53,924 nt of DNA from Stenotrophomonas_A sp036566925 (GCA_036566925.1 DATCVI010000108.1:1-53924); one strand, 5' to 3'; shown: positions 22,983 to 31,922, numbered from the stretch's first letter. Notes: generated by a model from the letters alone, not told the origin. Program-made: numbers and translations.

Positions 22983-24071
22983 ATGCTGATCAATCGATTG
23001 ACCCTGCATCGCTTCCGCCGCTTCGACAGCGTGGAGTGGCATCCGAGACCGGGGATCAACCTGGTCGTGGGAGACAACGGAGCGGGAAAGACCAGTTTGT
23101 TGGAAGCGCTACATCTGATGGCCTACGGGCGCAGCTTTCGAGGGCGCGTGCGCGATGGCCTGGTGCGACAGGGCGCAGACGATTTGGAAGTGTTCGTCGA
23201 ATGGCAGGAAAGCGCCGGTGGGCCAGGCCGTTATCGACGGGCCGGGCTCAGGCATAGCGGGCAGGCCTGGAAGGGCCGGCTGGACGGCGAAGACGTGCAG
23301 CAGTTGGGCAACCTATGCGCCGCTCTTGCGGTGGTGACGTTCGAGCCGGGAAGCCATGCCCTGATCAGCGGGGGCGGCGAGACGCGCCGGCGTTTCATGG
23401 ATTGGGCCCTGTTCCACGTGGAACCAGACTTCCTTCCACTGTGGCGGCGCTACTCGCGGGCTTTAAAGCAGCGAAACGCCCTGCTCAAGCAAGGCGGACC
23501 TCCGGCCTCGCTCGACGCCTGGGACCGCGAGCTCGGCGACGCAGGGGAGCTGTTGACGTCCCGCCGCCGTAGTTACATCGAGCGCTTGCAGGACAAGGCC
23601 AACCCCCTCGCCCGTGCGATCGCGCCCTCGCTGGGCCTGGATGGGTTGTTGTTCCAGCCAGGGTGGCGCCGGCATGAAATGTCGTTGCCAGATGCCCTCT
23701 TGTTGGCCCGGGAACGAGATCGACAGTACGGCTACACCTCGATCGGGCCGCATCGCGCGGACTGGCAGCCGGAATTTTCACGGCTGCCGGGTCCTCAGGC
23801 GTTGTCACGCGGGCAGGCCAAGCTGACTGCGCTTGCCTGCTTGTTGGCCCAGGCGGAGGACTTCGCCGAACAGCGTGGCGAATGGCCGGTGATCGCGCTG
23901 GATGACCTGGCCTCCGAGCTTGATCGTCAGCACCAGCAGCGAGTCTTGGCGCGGCTCCATGAAGGCCCTGCCCAGGTGCTGATTACAGCCACCGAGGCGC
24001 CCGCGCTCCTTGATGCCTGGAAACCCGCCCGGTTCCACGTGGAACACGGCGCAATCGCCGCTCTAGACTGA
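22983..24071 (+). CDS. recF: RecF, DNA replication and repair ATPase
   Basis: This is a 362-aa SMC-like ABC ATPase that helps load RecA at gaps. The start MLINRLTLHRFRRFDSVEW is canonical. Walker A is GDNGAGKTS (30-38); the signature region contains 'LSRGQAKLTALACLLAQAE', and Walker B is 'PVIALDDLASELD'. The coding sequence contains two perfect parS palindromes, each read in the same phase as Phe-His-Val-Glu. It ends 131 bp before gyrB. Length is normal. Confidence 0.97.
   Translation: MLINRLTLHRFRRFDSVEWHPRPGINLVVGDNGAGKTSLLEALHLMAYGRSFRGRVRDGLVRQGADDLEVFVEWQESAGGPGRYRRAGLRHSGQAWKGRLDGEDVQQLGNLCAALAVVTFEPGSHALISGGGETRRRFMDWALFHVEPDFLPLWRRYSRALKQRNALLKQGGPPASLDAWDRELGDAGELLTSRRRSYIERLQDKANPLARAIAPSLGLDGLLFQPGWRRHEMSLPDALLLARERDRQYGYTSIGPHRADWQPEFSRLPGPQALSRGQAKLTALACLLAQAEDFAEQRGEWPVIALDDLASELDRQHQQRVLARLHEGPAQVLITATEAPALLDAWKPARFHVEHGAIAALD
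23410..23425. other. parS centromere site 2, inside recF
   Basis: TGTTCCACGTGGAACC holds the full GTTCCACGTGGAAC palindrome. The recF frame reads it CTG TTC CAC GTG GAA CCA, Leu-Phe-His-Val-Glu-Pro. Confidence 0.92.
24031..24046. other. parS centromere site 3, inside recF
   Basis: GGTTCCACGTGGAACA holds the same palindrome near the 3' end of recF, read CGG TTC CAC GTG GAA CAC, Arg-Phe-His-Val-Glu-His. It is 621 bp from site 2 and 1372 bp from site 1. Confidence 0.92.
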
Positions 24072-24116
24072 ATGGGCGACCCACCGTTCACCAAACCGGG
24101 GCTGACAGGGCCCGGC

Positions 24117-24125
24117 TGCTATAAT
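24117..24125 (+). promoter_or_regulatory. Extended -10 promoter of gyrB
   Basis: TGCTATAAT is a perfect extended -10 element (TGnTATAAT) 77 bp upstream of the gyrB ATG. No good -35 lies at 16-18 bp, which is normal for extended -10 promoters. The resulting leader of about 70 nt runs to the start codon. Confidence 0.75.
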
Positions 24126-24202
24126 TCATCAGCTATCCCCCTATCTCCGGAGCGGCACGGTTCCCCGTCGCCGCCCGCGCAGTGGAGCACACGGCAAAGC
24201 GC

Positions 24203-26644
24203 ATGACCGAAGAACTCAACCCGACGCCGGCGAACGGCAACACCTACGACTCCAGCAAGATCACCGTCCTGCGTGGCCTGGAGGCGGTTCGCAAGCGCCC
24301 TGGCATGTACATCGGCGACGTCCACGACGGCACCGGCCTGCACCACATGGTCTTCGAGGTCGTCGATAACTCGGTCGACGAAGCGCTGGCCGGCCACGCC
24401 GACGACATCGTGGTAAAGATCCACGTCGATGGCTCGGTGTCCGTGCACGACAACGGGCGCGGCATCCCGGTCGACATCCACAAGGAAGAAGGCATTTCGG
24501 CGGCCGAGGTGATCCTCACCGTGCTGCACGCCGGCGGCAAGTTCGACGACAACAGCTACAAGGTTTCCGGCGGCCTGCATGGCGTCGGTGTCTCGGTGGT
24601 CAATGCCTTGTCCGAACACCTCTGGCTGGACATCTGGCGCGATGGCCACCACTACCAGCAGGAATACTCGCTCGGCGAGTCGCTGTACCCGCTCAAGCAG
24701 CTGGAGGAATCGCAGAAGCGCGGCACCACCCTGCGCTTCAAGCCGGCGGTAGAAATCTTCAGCGACGTTGAATTCCACTACGAAATCCTGGCCCGGCGCC
24801 TGCGCGAGCTGTCGTTCCTCAACTCGGGCGTGCGCATCACGCTGATCGATGAGCGCGGCGAAGGCCGTCGCGATGATTTCCACTACGAAGGCGGCATCCG
24901 CAGCTTCGTCGAGCACCTGGCGCAGCTGAAGAACCCGTTGCACCCCAACGTCATTTCCGTCACCGGCGAGTACAACAACATCGTCGTCGACGTCGCCCTG
25001 CAATGGACCGACGCCTACCAGGAAACGATGTACTGCTTCACCAACAACATCCCGCAGAAGGACGGCGGCACTCACCTAGCCGGCTTCCGCGCCGCGCTTA
25101 CGCGCGTGCTCGGCAACTACATCGAGCAGAACGGCATCGCCAAGCAGGCCAAGATCACCCTCACCGGCGATGACATGCGCGAAGGCATGATCGCGGTGCT
25201 GTCGGTGAAGGTGCCGGACCCGAGCTTCTCCTCGCAGACCAAGGAAAAGCTGGTCAGCTCCGACGTGCGTCCGGCGGTGGAAAACGCCTTCGGTGCGCGC
25301 CTGGAAGAGTTCCTGCAGGAAAATCCCAGCGAAGCGCGCGCCATCACCGGCAAGATCGTCGACGCCGCGCGCGCCCGCGAAGCGGCGCGCAAGGCCCGCG
25401 ATCTCACCCGCCGCAAGGGCGCGCTCGATATCGCCGGCCTGCCCGGCAAGCTTGCCGACTGCCAGGAAAAAGACCCGGCGCTGTCCGAACTTTTCATCGT
25501 CGAGGGTGATTCGGCAGGCGGCTCGGCCAAGCAAGGCCGCAACCGCAAGAACCAGGCAGTGCTGCCGCTGCGCGGCAAGATCCTCAACGTGGAACGCGCG
25601 CGTTTCGATCGCATGCTGGCCAGCGCCGAAGTCGGCACGCTGATCACCGCGCTCGGCACCGGCATCGGCAAGGACGAGTACAACCCGGACAAGCTGCGCT
25701 ACCACCGCATCATCATCATGACCGACGCCGACGTCGACGGTTCGCACATCCGCACGCTGCTGCTGACGTTCTTCTACCGCCAGATGCCGGAGCTAATCGA
25801 GCGCGGCCACATCTACATCGGCCTGCCGCCGCTGTATAAGCTCAAGCAGGGCAAGAGCGAGCTGTATCTCAAGGACGACGCGGCGCTCAACGTCTACCTG
25901 GCCAACAGTGCGGTCGAAGGGGCCTCGCTGGTGCCGGCCGCCGGCGAGCCGGCGATCGAAGGCGTGGCGCTGGAAAAATTGCTGCTGGCCTATGCCAACG
26001 CCAAGGACGCCATCGCCCGCAACGCGCACCGCTACGACACCCGCCTGCTCGATGCGTTGATCGACTTCGTGCCGCTGGATCTGCAGCACCTGCGCGATGC
26101 CAAGGCCGGCCACGGCCTGGACCTGCTCGCCAGCCAGCTCAACCAGGGCAGCCTGGGCACGCCGCGCTACACCATCGGCCTGCAGGAACCGAACGACCAG
26201 CGCCCGGCGGCGTTGGAAGTCGTGCGGCGCCACATGGGCGAGGAAGCGCGCATGTTCATTCCGCTCTCGGCCTTCGAGACCGGCGAACTGCGTCCGCTCA
26301 ACGAAGCGGCCAAGCTGTTCCATGGCCTGGTCCGCGAAGGCGCGCAGATCGTACGCGGCAACAAGACCCAGAATGTCGAGTCGTTCGCCCAGGCGCAGGC
26401 CTGGCTGCTGGAAGAAGCCAAGAAGGGCCGGCAGATCCAGCGCTTCAAGGGCCTGGGTGAAATGAACCCGGAGCAGCTGTGGGAAACCACGGTCAACCCC
26501 GATACGCGCCGGATGTTGCAGGTGCGGATCGAAGACGCGGTGGCCGCCGACCAGATCTTCAGCACCCTGATGGGCGATGTGGTCGAACCGCGTCGCGACT
26601 TCATCGAAGACAACGCGTTGAAGGTCGCCAACCTCGATATCTGA
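24203..26644 (+). CDS. gyrB: GyrB, DNA gyrase subunit B
   Basis: This is an 813-aa type IIA topoisomerase subunit that with GyrA introduces negative supercoils. The N-terminal GHKL ATPase has 'SSKITVLRGLEAVRKRPGMYIGD', 'VVDNSVDEALAGHAD', 'VHDNGRGIPVD' and 'KVSGGLHGVGVSVVNALS'. The transducer domain follows, then TOPRIM with 'EGDSAGGSAKQGR' and 'MTDADVDGSHIRTLLLTFF'. The C-terminus 'RRDFIEDNALKVANLDI' is intact. ATG 24203 is chosen over GTG 24182. It is preceded by an extended -10 promoter. Confidence 0.98.
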   Translation: MTEELNPTPANGNTYDSSKITVLRGLEAVRKRPGMYIGDVHDGTGLHHMVFEVVDNSVDEALAGHADDIVVKIHVDGSVSVHDNGRGIPVDIHKEEGISAAEVILTVLHAGGKFDDNSYKVSGGLHGVGVSVVNALSEHLWLDIWRDGHHYQQEYSLGESLYPLKQLEESQKRGTTLRFKPAVEIFSDVEFHYEILARRLRELSFLNSGVRITLIDERGEGRRDDFHYEGGIRSFVEHLAQLKNPLHPNVISVTGEYNNIVVDVALQWTDAYQETMYCFTNNIPQKDGGTHLAGFRAALTRVLGNYIEQNGIAKQAKITLTGDDMREGMIAVLSVKVPDPSFSSQTKEKLVSSDVRPAVENAFGARLEEFLQENPSEARAITGKIVDAARAREAARKARDLTRRKGALDIAGLPGKLADCQEKDPALSELFIVEGDSAGGSAKQGRNRKNQAVLPLRGKILNVERARFDRMLASAEVGTLITALGTGIGKDEYNPDKLRYHRIIIMTDADVDGSHIRTLLLTFFYRQMPELIERGHIYIGLPPLYKLKQGKSELYLKDDAALNVYLANSAVEGASLVPAAGEPAIEGVALEKLLLAYANAKDAIARNAHRYDTRLLDALIDFVPLDLQHLRDAKAGHGLDLLASQLNQGSLGTPRYTIGLQEPNDQRPAALEVVRRHMGEEARMFIPLSAFETGELRPLNEAAKLFHGLVREGAQIVRGNKTQNVESFAQAQAWLLEEAKKGRQIQRFKGLGEMNPEQLWETTVNPDTRRMLQVRIEDAVAADQIFSTLMGDVVEPRRDFIEDNALKVANLDI

Positions 26645-26713
26645 CATCATCGAGCCGTCTGCCGCATCGGGGAGCGATGCGGCGGCGATTGTCTTCCGAG
26701 CCGCAGGAACGCG

Positions 26714-27580
26714 ATGAACGATTTGCCAGGGTCCCCGGCCGCCGCCGTGGAAGCGATGTCCCCGACCGCCACGCCGGTTATGCCCTCGGTTGCAGCGGGC
26801 GATCGCGCGCCCCTGCTCAACTTCTTCCTCGATGCGCTGATCGCCCTGGTCGTATTGCTGGTTGCCAGCGTCGGCACCGGCATTGCCTGGGGGATCTTCC
26901 GCGGCATCGCGCTGGTGGCCGAAGCGCGCCAGCAAGGCATCGAACTGGCACCGACCGACGTCAGCCAGCAACTCGGTCAACCGGGCGCGCTGGCGCAATT
27001 GTTGATGGCGCTGGTGAGTACAGCGTCCGCTGCGCTGGTGGTGTACTTCTGGCGCCGCCGTGCTTCTGCCGCCGAGAAAAGCCAATCCTGGTCCGCGTTG
27101 CAGCGGCCGGCCACCTGGGGCCTGGCCACGCTCGTGGCCGTGGGCGTGTTCTGCTTCAGCACCGCCACCGGCATGCTCGCCGACCGACTGCAGATCAAGC
27201 CGGTGCCGACCAACCTGTCGCTGATGAACGACCTGCTCTCGCAGTGGCCGCTCTCGGCGGTGTTGTTCGCCGTCGTGCTGGCGCCCGCTTACGAAGAATT
27301 GCTGTTCCGGCGCGTGCTGTTCGGGCGCCTGCTGGCCGCGGGCAAGCCATGGCTGGGCATGCTGCTCAGCAGCCTGGCCTTCGCCTTGCTGCATGAAATC
27401 CCCGGCTTAAGCGGCAACGGCGCCCTCGCCATTGGCCAGCTGTGGCTGGTCTACGGTGCCATGGGCGCCGCGTTTGCCTGGTTGTACTGGCGCACCGGCT
27501 CGCTGTGGGCAGCCATCCTGGCCCACGGTTTGAACAACGCGATCGCACTGGGAGCGTTGTATTGGTTCGGGTTGGAGTAG
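26714..27580 (+). CDS. CPBP family intramembrane glutamic endopeptidase
   Basis: This is a 288-aa polytopic protein of the CAAX-protease/Abi (CPBP) family. The three catalytic motifs are present: E194-E195-x-x-x-R in APAYEELLFRRVLFG, His227 in FALLHEIPG, and H271-x-x-x-N275 in LAHGLNNAIALG. A hydrophilic N-terminal tail (1-35) precedes about seven TM segments. Bacterial members are linked to peptide maturation, immunity or membrane protein turnover; no substrate is evident here. AGGAA lies just before the ATG. Confidence 0.9.
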   Translation: MNDLPGSPAAAVEAMSPTATPVMPSVAAGDRAPLLNFFLDALIALVVLLVASVGTGIAWGIFRGIALVAEARQQGIELAPTDVSQQLGQPGALAQLLMALVSTASAALVVYFWRRRASAAEKSQSWSALQRPATWGLATLVAVGVFCFSTATGMLADRLQIKPVPTNLSLMNDLLSQWPLSAVLFAVVLAPAYEELLFRRVLFGRLLAAGKPWLGMLLSSLAFALLHEIPGLSGNGALAIGQLWLVYGAMGAAFAWLYWRTGSLWAAILAHGLNNAIALGALYWFGLE

Positions 27581-27640
27581 TTCGCTTGACGAAAAGTTAA
27601 GCCGCTCCTGCCAGAATTCCCCAAACCCTGGGGGATCCCG

Positions 27641-28450
27641 ATGAAACACGCAGTAACCTTCGGAGTCGTAGCCGCGCTGGCGCTAGCCGGCTGCGCCACC
27701 ACTACCTCACCGACCGGGCGCAAGCAGATGGTCGGCGGCGTCTCGCAGCAACAGCTCGACCAGCTGGGCGCGCAGGCGTTCGCCGAGACCAAGTCGAAGG
27801 AAAAGATCAGCGCCGACGGCAAGCAGAACGCCTACGTCACCTGCGTCGTCAACGCCCTGGTGGCGCAGCTGCCCGCGCAATGGCGTGGCGTGGCCTGGGA
27901 AACGGCGGTATTCGTCGACGACGAGCCCAACGCGTTCGCGTTGCCGGGCGGCAAGGTCGGCGTCAATACCGGAATCTTCAAGGTCGCCAAGAACCAGGAC
28001 CAGCTCGCCGCGGTTGTCGGCCACGAGATCGGCCACGTCATTTCCCGCCACCACGAAGAGCGCATCACCCGGCAAATGGGCGCGCAGACGGGGTTGTCCG
28101 TGCTTGGTGCACTGGCTGGCGCCGCCTATGGCGGCAACGCCGCCAATGCGGTCAACCAGATCGGCGGGATGACGGCGCAAACCGCTTTCCTGCTGCCCGG
28201 TTCGCGCACGCAGGAAAGTGAAGCGGACATCGTGGGCGAGCGGCTGATGGCCGAAGCCGGCTTCGACCCCTCACAGGCGGTCGACCTGTGGCGGAACATG
28301 ATGCAGGCGGGTGGAGACCGGCCGCCGCAATGGCTGTCCACCCATCCGGACCCCGCCAACCGGATACGCGAACTGGAGCGCGACGCACCCGCGCTGATGC
28401 CGGTTTTCGAACAGGCCAGGAACGCCGGGCGAAAACCGCGTTGTGGCTAA
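27641..28450 (+). CDS. M48 family metallopeptidase, lipoprotein (LoiP/YggG-like)
   Basis: This 269-aa protein has a lipoprotein signal (lipobox LAGC, Cys18). The zinc protease motif HEIGH is at 128-132 in 'AAVVGHEIGHVISRHHEERI', with a downstream Glu ligand in 'TQESEADIVGERLMAEAGFDP'. 'EPNAFALPGGKVGVNTGIF' and 'WLSTHPDPANRIRELE' are further M48B features. It probably works on outer-membrane or periplasmic proteins. The preceding CPBP protease gene is on the same strand, 60 bp upstream. Confidence 0.93.
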   Translation: MKHAVTFGVVAALALAGCATTTSPTGRKQMVGGVSQQQLDQLGAQAFAETKSKEKISADGKQNAYVTCVVNALVAQLPAQWRGVAWETAVFVDDEPNAFALPGGKVGVNTGIFKVAKNQDQLAAVVGHEIGHVISRHHEERITRQMGAQTGLSVLGALAGAAYGGNAANAVNQIGGMTAQTAFLLPGSRTQESEADIVGERLMAEAGFDPSQAVDLWRNMMQAGGDRPPQWLSTHPDPANRIRELERDAPALMPVFEQARNAGRKPRCG

Positions 28451-28555
28451 ACGGCACCGTATTGATGCACCCCAGCATGGAAAGCGTTTTCTGTGCGCGA
28501 AAGATTCTGATAAGTTTGCCGGCTCGATTTTTCGTACGGCAAGCGTTTCCTTCCA

Positions 28556-28573
28556 GTGCCGCTCAGGCGGCAC
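28556..28573 (+). promoter_or_regulatory. Hairpin in the TPR-gene leader
   Basis: GTGCCGC (28556-28562) pairs with GCGGCAC (28567-28573) around TCAG, ending 15 bases before the start codon and just before the AGGTG ribosome-binding region. It could modulate translation of the TPR protein. No ligand-binding RNA class is recognised. Confidence 0.35.
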
Positions 28574-28588
28574 CCGACCGAGGTGATC

Positions 28589-29773
28589 ATGAAACTGCCC
28601 AATCGCAACAAAGCCCTGCTGTCCTTGCTCGTCGCTGCCGCTCTAGGCGGCGCGGTCGTCACGGACGCGATCGCGCAGTCGGATTCGGGTCGGGGCCGCA
28701 GTTCGCGTTCGGCCAAGGCCGAGGTGCTGTTCCCCAACGCCACCCGCCAGGAACCGAAGGAAAAGACCTCGGCCAAGCTCAGCTCGAAGCTGCAGAAGCT
28801 GATCGAAGTGTTCAACAAGGGCGAAGACTTCGCCGCCGTGCGCACGCAGGCCGATGAGATCCTCGCCAACCCGGCGGCCAACAACGCCGACAAGGCGCTG
28901 GCTTCGCAGCTCGCCGCGCAGGCCGCCTTCAACCTCGATGACACCGCTGGCGCCAAGAAGTACCTCCAGCAGGCGATTGAATTGAATGGCCTGGACAACA
29001 ACGGCCACTTCCAGTCGATGCTGATGCTGGCCCAGCTGCAATTGCAGGACAACCAGTACACCGAGGGCCTGGCCACGCTGGACAAGTACCTGGCCGAGAG
29101 CAAGTCGCAGAAGCCCGAGGACCTGATCCTCAAGGGCCAGGCGCTGTACCAGGCCGAGCGCTACCAGGAGGCCATCCCGGTGCTGAAGCAGGCCATCGCC
29201 GCTTCGCCCGAGCCCAAGGACAGCTGGAACCAGCTGCTGATGGCGTCCTACGCCGAAGCCGGCCAGAGCGGCGAAGCCGTCGCCGCCGCCGAGGCGCTGG
29301 CCGCCAAGACCCCGAACGACAAGAAGGCCCAGCTCAACCTGGCCAGCATGTACATGCAGGCCGACCAGATGGACAAGGCCGCCGCGGTGATGGACAAGCT
29401 GCGCGCAAGCGGCCAGCTCACCGACGAGCGCGAGTACAAGCAGCTGTACTCGATCTACGCGAACACGGACAACAAGGAAAAGGACGTCATCGCAGTCATC
29501 AATGAGGGCATGTCCAAGGGCATCCTCAAGCCGGACTACCAGACCTACCTGGCGTTGGCCCAGTCGTACTACTACTCGGACAACATTCCCCAGGCGATCG
29601 ACAACTGGAAGAAGGCCGCTCCGCTCTCCAAGGACGGCGAGACTTACCTGAACCTGGCCAAGGTCCTCAAGAACGAGGGTCGTGCGGCCGAGGCCAAGGA
29701 AGCGGCTCAGCAGGCGCTGGCCAAGGGCGTCAAGAAGCCCGAGGATGCCAAGAAGATCATCAACGGCAAATAA
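28589..29773 (+). CDS. Periplasmic tetratricopeptide repeat protein next to tonB
   Basis: This 394-aa protein has a signal peptide (MKLPNRNKALLSLLVAAALGG..., cleaved near DAIAQ) and a largely helical mature region with repeated 34-residue TPR-like units, for example 'ALYQAERYQEAIPVLKQAIAASPEP', 'LASMYMQADQMDKAAAVMDKL', 'LAQSYYYSDNIPQAIDNWKKAAPLS' and 'LAKVLKNEGRAAEAKEAAQQAL'. Its place directly upstream of tonB-exbB-exbD-exbD suggests a periplasmic scaffold for the Ton system, as TPR proteins are in some TonB2 clusters; that role is inferred. ATG 28589 follows AGGTG. Confidence 0.9.
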   Translation: MKLPNRNKALLSLLVAAALGGAVVTDAIAQSDSGRGRSSRSAKAEVLFPNATRQEPKEKTSAKLSSKLQKLIEVFNKGEDFAAVRTQADEILANPAANNADKALASQLAAQAAFNLDDTAGAKKYLQQAIELNGLDNNGHFQSMLMLAQLQLQDNQYTEGLATLDKYLAESKSQKPEDLILKGQALYQAERYQEAIPVLKQAIAASPEPKDSWNQLLMASYAEAGQSGEAVAAAEALAAKTPNDKKAQLNLASMYMQADQMDKAAAVMDKLRASGQLTDEREYKQLYSIYANTDNKEKDVIAVINEGMSKGILKPDYQTYLALAQSYYYSDNIPQAIDNWKKAAPLSKDGETYLNLAKVLKNEGRAAEAKEAAQQALAKGVKKPEDAKKIINGK

Positions 29774-29794
29774 GCCGTAAAAAAACGCCCGCAA

Positions 29795-29820
29795 CCCCTG
29801 TGCATAAGTGGCTACAGGGG
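29795..29820. terminator. Hairpin between the TPR gene and tonB
   Basis: CCCCTGT (29795-29801) pairs with ACAGGGG (29814-29820), 21 bp after the TPR stop, preceded by an A7 tract at 29779-29785. There is no T-run on the plus-strand exit, so termination is uncertain. Confidence 0.35.
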
Positions 29821-29827
29821 CCGGGAT

Positions 29828-29836
29828 TGGTATAAG
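29828..29836 (+). promoter_or_regulatory. Candidate extended -10 promoter of tonB
   Basis: TGGTATAAG (TGnTATAAT with one mismatch) lies 85 bp upstream of the tonB start. No clear -35 and no Fur-box-like 19-mer was seen nearby. Confidence 0.45.
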
Positions 29837-29920
29837 CTTGGAGGTTCCTGCGGTGTCAATGCCGCCCGATCCGGGGATCACGCCAGTGATCCAGGCCCCC
29901 ACAGAAAGAGCCATTGGCGC

Positions 29921-30592
29921 ATGACGGAACAATATGTTGTCCACAGGTATGACCAGGATACCGGGAACCAGGGATTGAACTGGCCCCGCATCGTCGGTAT
30001 TGCCTTTGTAATCGCTTTGCATCTGGCTGCTCTGATGCTGTTGCTGATTCCCGCCATTGCGCCGAAGGCCGTGGCTGAGAAGGAGCGCAACGTCATGGTG
30101 ACGATCGTCGACGCTCCGCCGCCGCCGCCCCCCCCGCCGCCGCCGCCGCCGCCGCAGGACAAGCCGCCGCCGCCGGTGAAGAACCTGGCTCCGCCGCGTC
30201 CCTCGCCGGTACCGCCGCCGCCGGAAGCGCCGATCGTCGACGTGCCGGAGCCGCGCGCCAACGACATCGTGACGCCGCCGTCGCCGCCGTCGCCGCCGCA
30301 GCCGCCGTCGGACATCGGCGCCAGCGTGGACATTTCGTCCAAGAACATGAATCCGCCGAAGTACCCGCCGGCTGCGTTCCGTGCCGGCGTGCAAGGCGAA
30401 GTGATCCTGATCGTGGACGTCGATGCGAGCGGCAACGTGACTAACGTGTCGGTCGAGAAGTCCAGCCGTAACCGCGATCTGGACCGAGCGGCCATGGATG
30501 CCGCACGCAAGTGGCGCTTCAACCCGTCCGTCGTGAACGGACAAAAGTCGGCAGGCCGCGTTCGCGTCCCGGTCAACTTTGCGCTCAACTGA
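29921..30592 (+). CDS. tonB: TonB energy-transducing protein
   Basis: This 223-aa protein transmits proton-motive force from ExbB/ExbD to outer-membrane receptors. One N-terminal TM (WPRIVGIAFVIALHLAALMLLLIPAI, about 21-46) is followed by a Pro-rich periplasmic region (65-135), including 13 consecutive prolines (66-78), and the C-terminal TonB domain (about 140-223) with 'MNPPKYPPAAFRAGVQGEVILIVDVDASGNVTNVSVEKSS' and 'AMDAARKWRFNPSVVNG'. It is followed by exbB after 84 bp. Xanthomonas homologues serve iron and carbohydrate uptake. Confidence 0.96.
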   Translation: MTEQYVVHRYDQDTGNQGLNWPRIVGIAFVIALHLAALMLLLIPAIAPKAVAEKERNVMVTIVDAPPPPPPPPPPPPPQDKPPPPVKNLAPPRPSPVPPPPEAPIVDVPEPRANDIVTPPSPPSPPQPPSDIGASVDISSKNMNPPKYPPAAFRAGVQGEVILIVDVDASGNVTNVSVEKSSRNRDLDRAAMDAARKWRFNPSVVNGQKSAGRVRVPVNFALN

Positions 30593-30676
30593 TTGTCAGG
30601 GCCGGGCTTCTCGCCCGGTCAACCCTGTCTTTCTTAGCATTACCCTTCATCACCACACACAACAAAGGTAAGCGTC

Positions 30677-31438
30677 ATGCTGCAGCATCTCTTCATCGCC
30701 GCCGCTGCCGGGGGTTCCAACCCGTCGGCTGCCCTCTCGCAGATGGGCTTCGAGCACCTGATCGGGGAAATGACCTCGCATCCGGGCGACTTCGCCGTCT
30801 CCTGGGTCGTCCTCGTGACCCTGATCGCCATGTCCGCCATGTCGTGGTACTGGACCGTGATCAACATCTTCCGTTCGGTTCGCCTGAAGAGCGCCGCCGA
30901 TCGCGTGACCAGCCTGTTCTGGGAAGCCCCGAACGCGCAGGAAGCCATTCGCGCCATGGAAGAGCAGCCGGCTTCCGAGCCGTTCTCGAAGATCGCCCTG
31001 GACGCCGCCCAGGCCGCCGCCCACCACCAGCGCGCCGAAGGCAGCAACACCGGCCTGGGTGAGAACCTGAGCCGCTCGGAGTTCGTCGACCGCGCCCTGC
31101 GCCAGGCCGTGACCCGCGAAAGCACCAAGCTGCAGTCGGGCATGACCCTGCTGGCCACCGTCGGTGCGACCGCGCCGTTCGTCGGTCTGCTCGGCACCGT
31201 GTGGGGCATCTACGGCGCCCTGATCAAGATCGGTGCGACTGGTTCGGCTTCGATCGACGCCGTTGCCGGCCCGGTGGGTGAAGCGCTGATCATGACCGCC
31301 ATCGGTCTGTTCGTCGCCATCCCGGCCGTGTTCGCCTTCAACTTCTTCTCGAAGGTCAACAGCTCGGTCATCGCGAAGTTCGATACCTTCGCTCACGACC
31401 TGCACGACTTCTTCGCCACCGGTTCGCGCGTCAAGTAA
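30677..31438 (+). CDS. exbB: ExbB, MotA/TolQ/ExbB proton channel protein
   Basis: This is a 253-aa, three-TM inner-membrane protein. TM1 lies near 'FAVSWVVLVTLIAMSAMSWYWTVINIF'; the cytoplasmic loop follows; and the TM2-TM3 core is 'LQSGMTLLATVGATAPFVGLLGTVWGIYGALIKIGATGSASIDAVAGPVGEALIMTAIGLFVAIPAVFAFNFF', the canonical family signature. It forms the pentameric channel that with ExbD drives TonB. Confidence 0.96.
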   Translation: MLQHLFIAAAAGGSNPSAALSQMGFEHLIGEMTSHPGDFAVSWVVLVTLIAMSAMSWYWTVINIFRSVRLKSAADRVTSLFWEAPNAQEAIRAMEEQPASEPFSKIALDAAQAAAHHQRAEGSNTGLGENLSRSEFVDRALRQAVTRESTKLQSGMTLLATVGATAPFVGLLGTVWGIYGALIKIGATGSASIDAVAGPVGEALIMTAIGLFVAIPAVFAFNFFSKVNSSVIAKFDTFAHDLHDFFATGSRVK

Positions 31439-31493
31439 GACGCGCCTCCGGGCAAAGAACACGTCATCGCAACCGATTTAGACGGAGCCTGTT

Positions 31494-31919
31494 ATGGCCT
31501 TCAGTAGTGGAAACAGCGGCGGCCCGATGGCCGACATCAACGTCACGCCGCTCGTGGACGTGATGCTGGTGCTGCTGATCATCTTCATCATCACGGCCCC
31601 GCTGATGTCCCACAAGGTCAAGGTGGAGCTGCCCGAGGCCAACTTGAACCAGAAGCCGGACGACGCCACCGACCGCAAGGGGCCCATTACCCTTTCGGTC
31701 AAGGAAGATGGCTCGCTGTACTGGAACGATGAGCCGGTCTCCAAGGAATCCCTGGAGTCGCGCTTGTCCACCGCTGCGCAGCAGACCCCCCAGCCGCCGC
31801 TCAACCTGCGTGGTGACAAGACCACCAAGATGAGCACGATCAACGAGGTCACCAAGATCGCGCAGGGTCAGGGCATGTTGGACATCGGCTTCGTCGCGAC
31901 CAAAGAGAAGGAGCGGTAA
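31494..31919 (+). CDS. exbD1: ExbD1, biopolymer transport protein
   Basis: This 141-aa protein has one TM helix preceded by 'MADINVTPLVDVMLVLLIIFIITAP', which holds the proton-carrying Asp of the ExbD/TolR family, and a periplasmic domain. GACGGAG precedes the ATG at ideal spacing. It works with ExbB and TonB. A second exbD follows after only 3 bp. Confidence 0.95.
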   Translation: MAFSSGNSGGPMADINVTPLVDVMLVLLIIFIITAPLMSHKVKVELPEANLNQKPDDATDRKGPITLSVKEDGSLYWNDEPVSKESLESRLSTAAQQTPQPPLNLRGDKTTKMSTINEVTKIAQGQGMLDIGFVATKEKER

Positions 31920-31922
31920 GCC

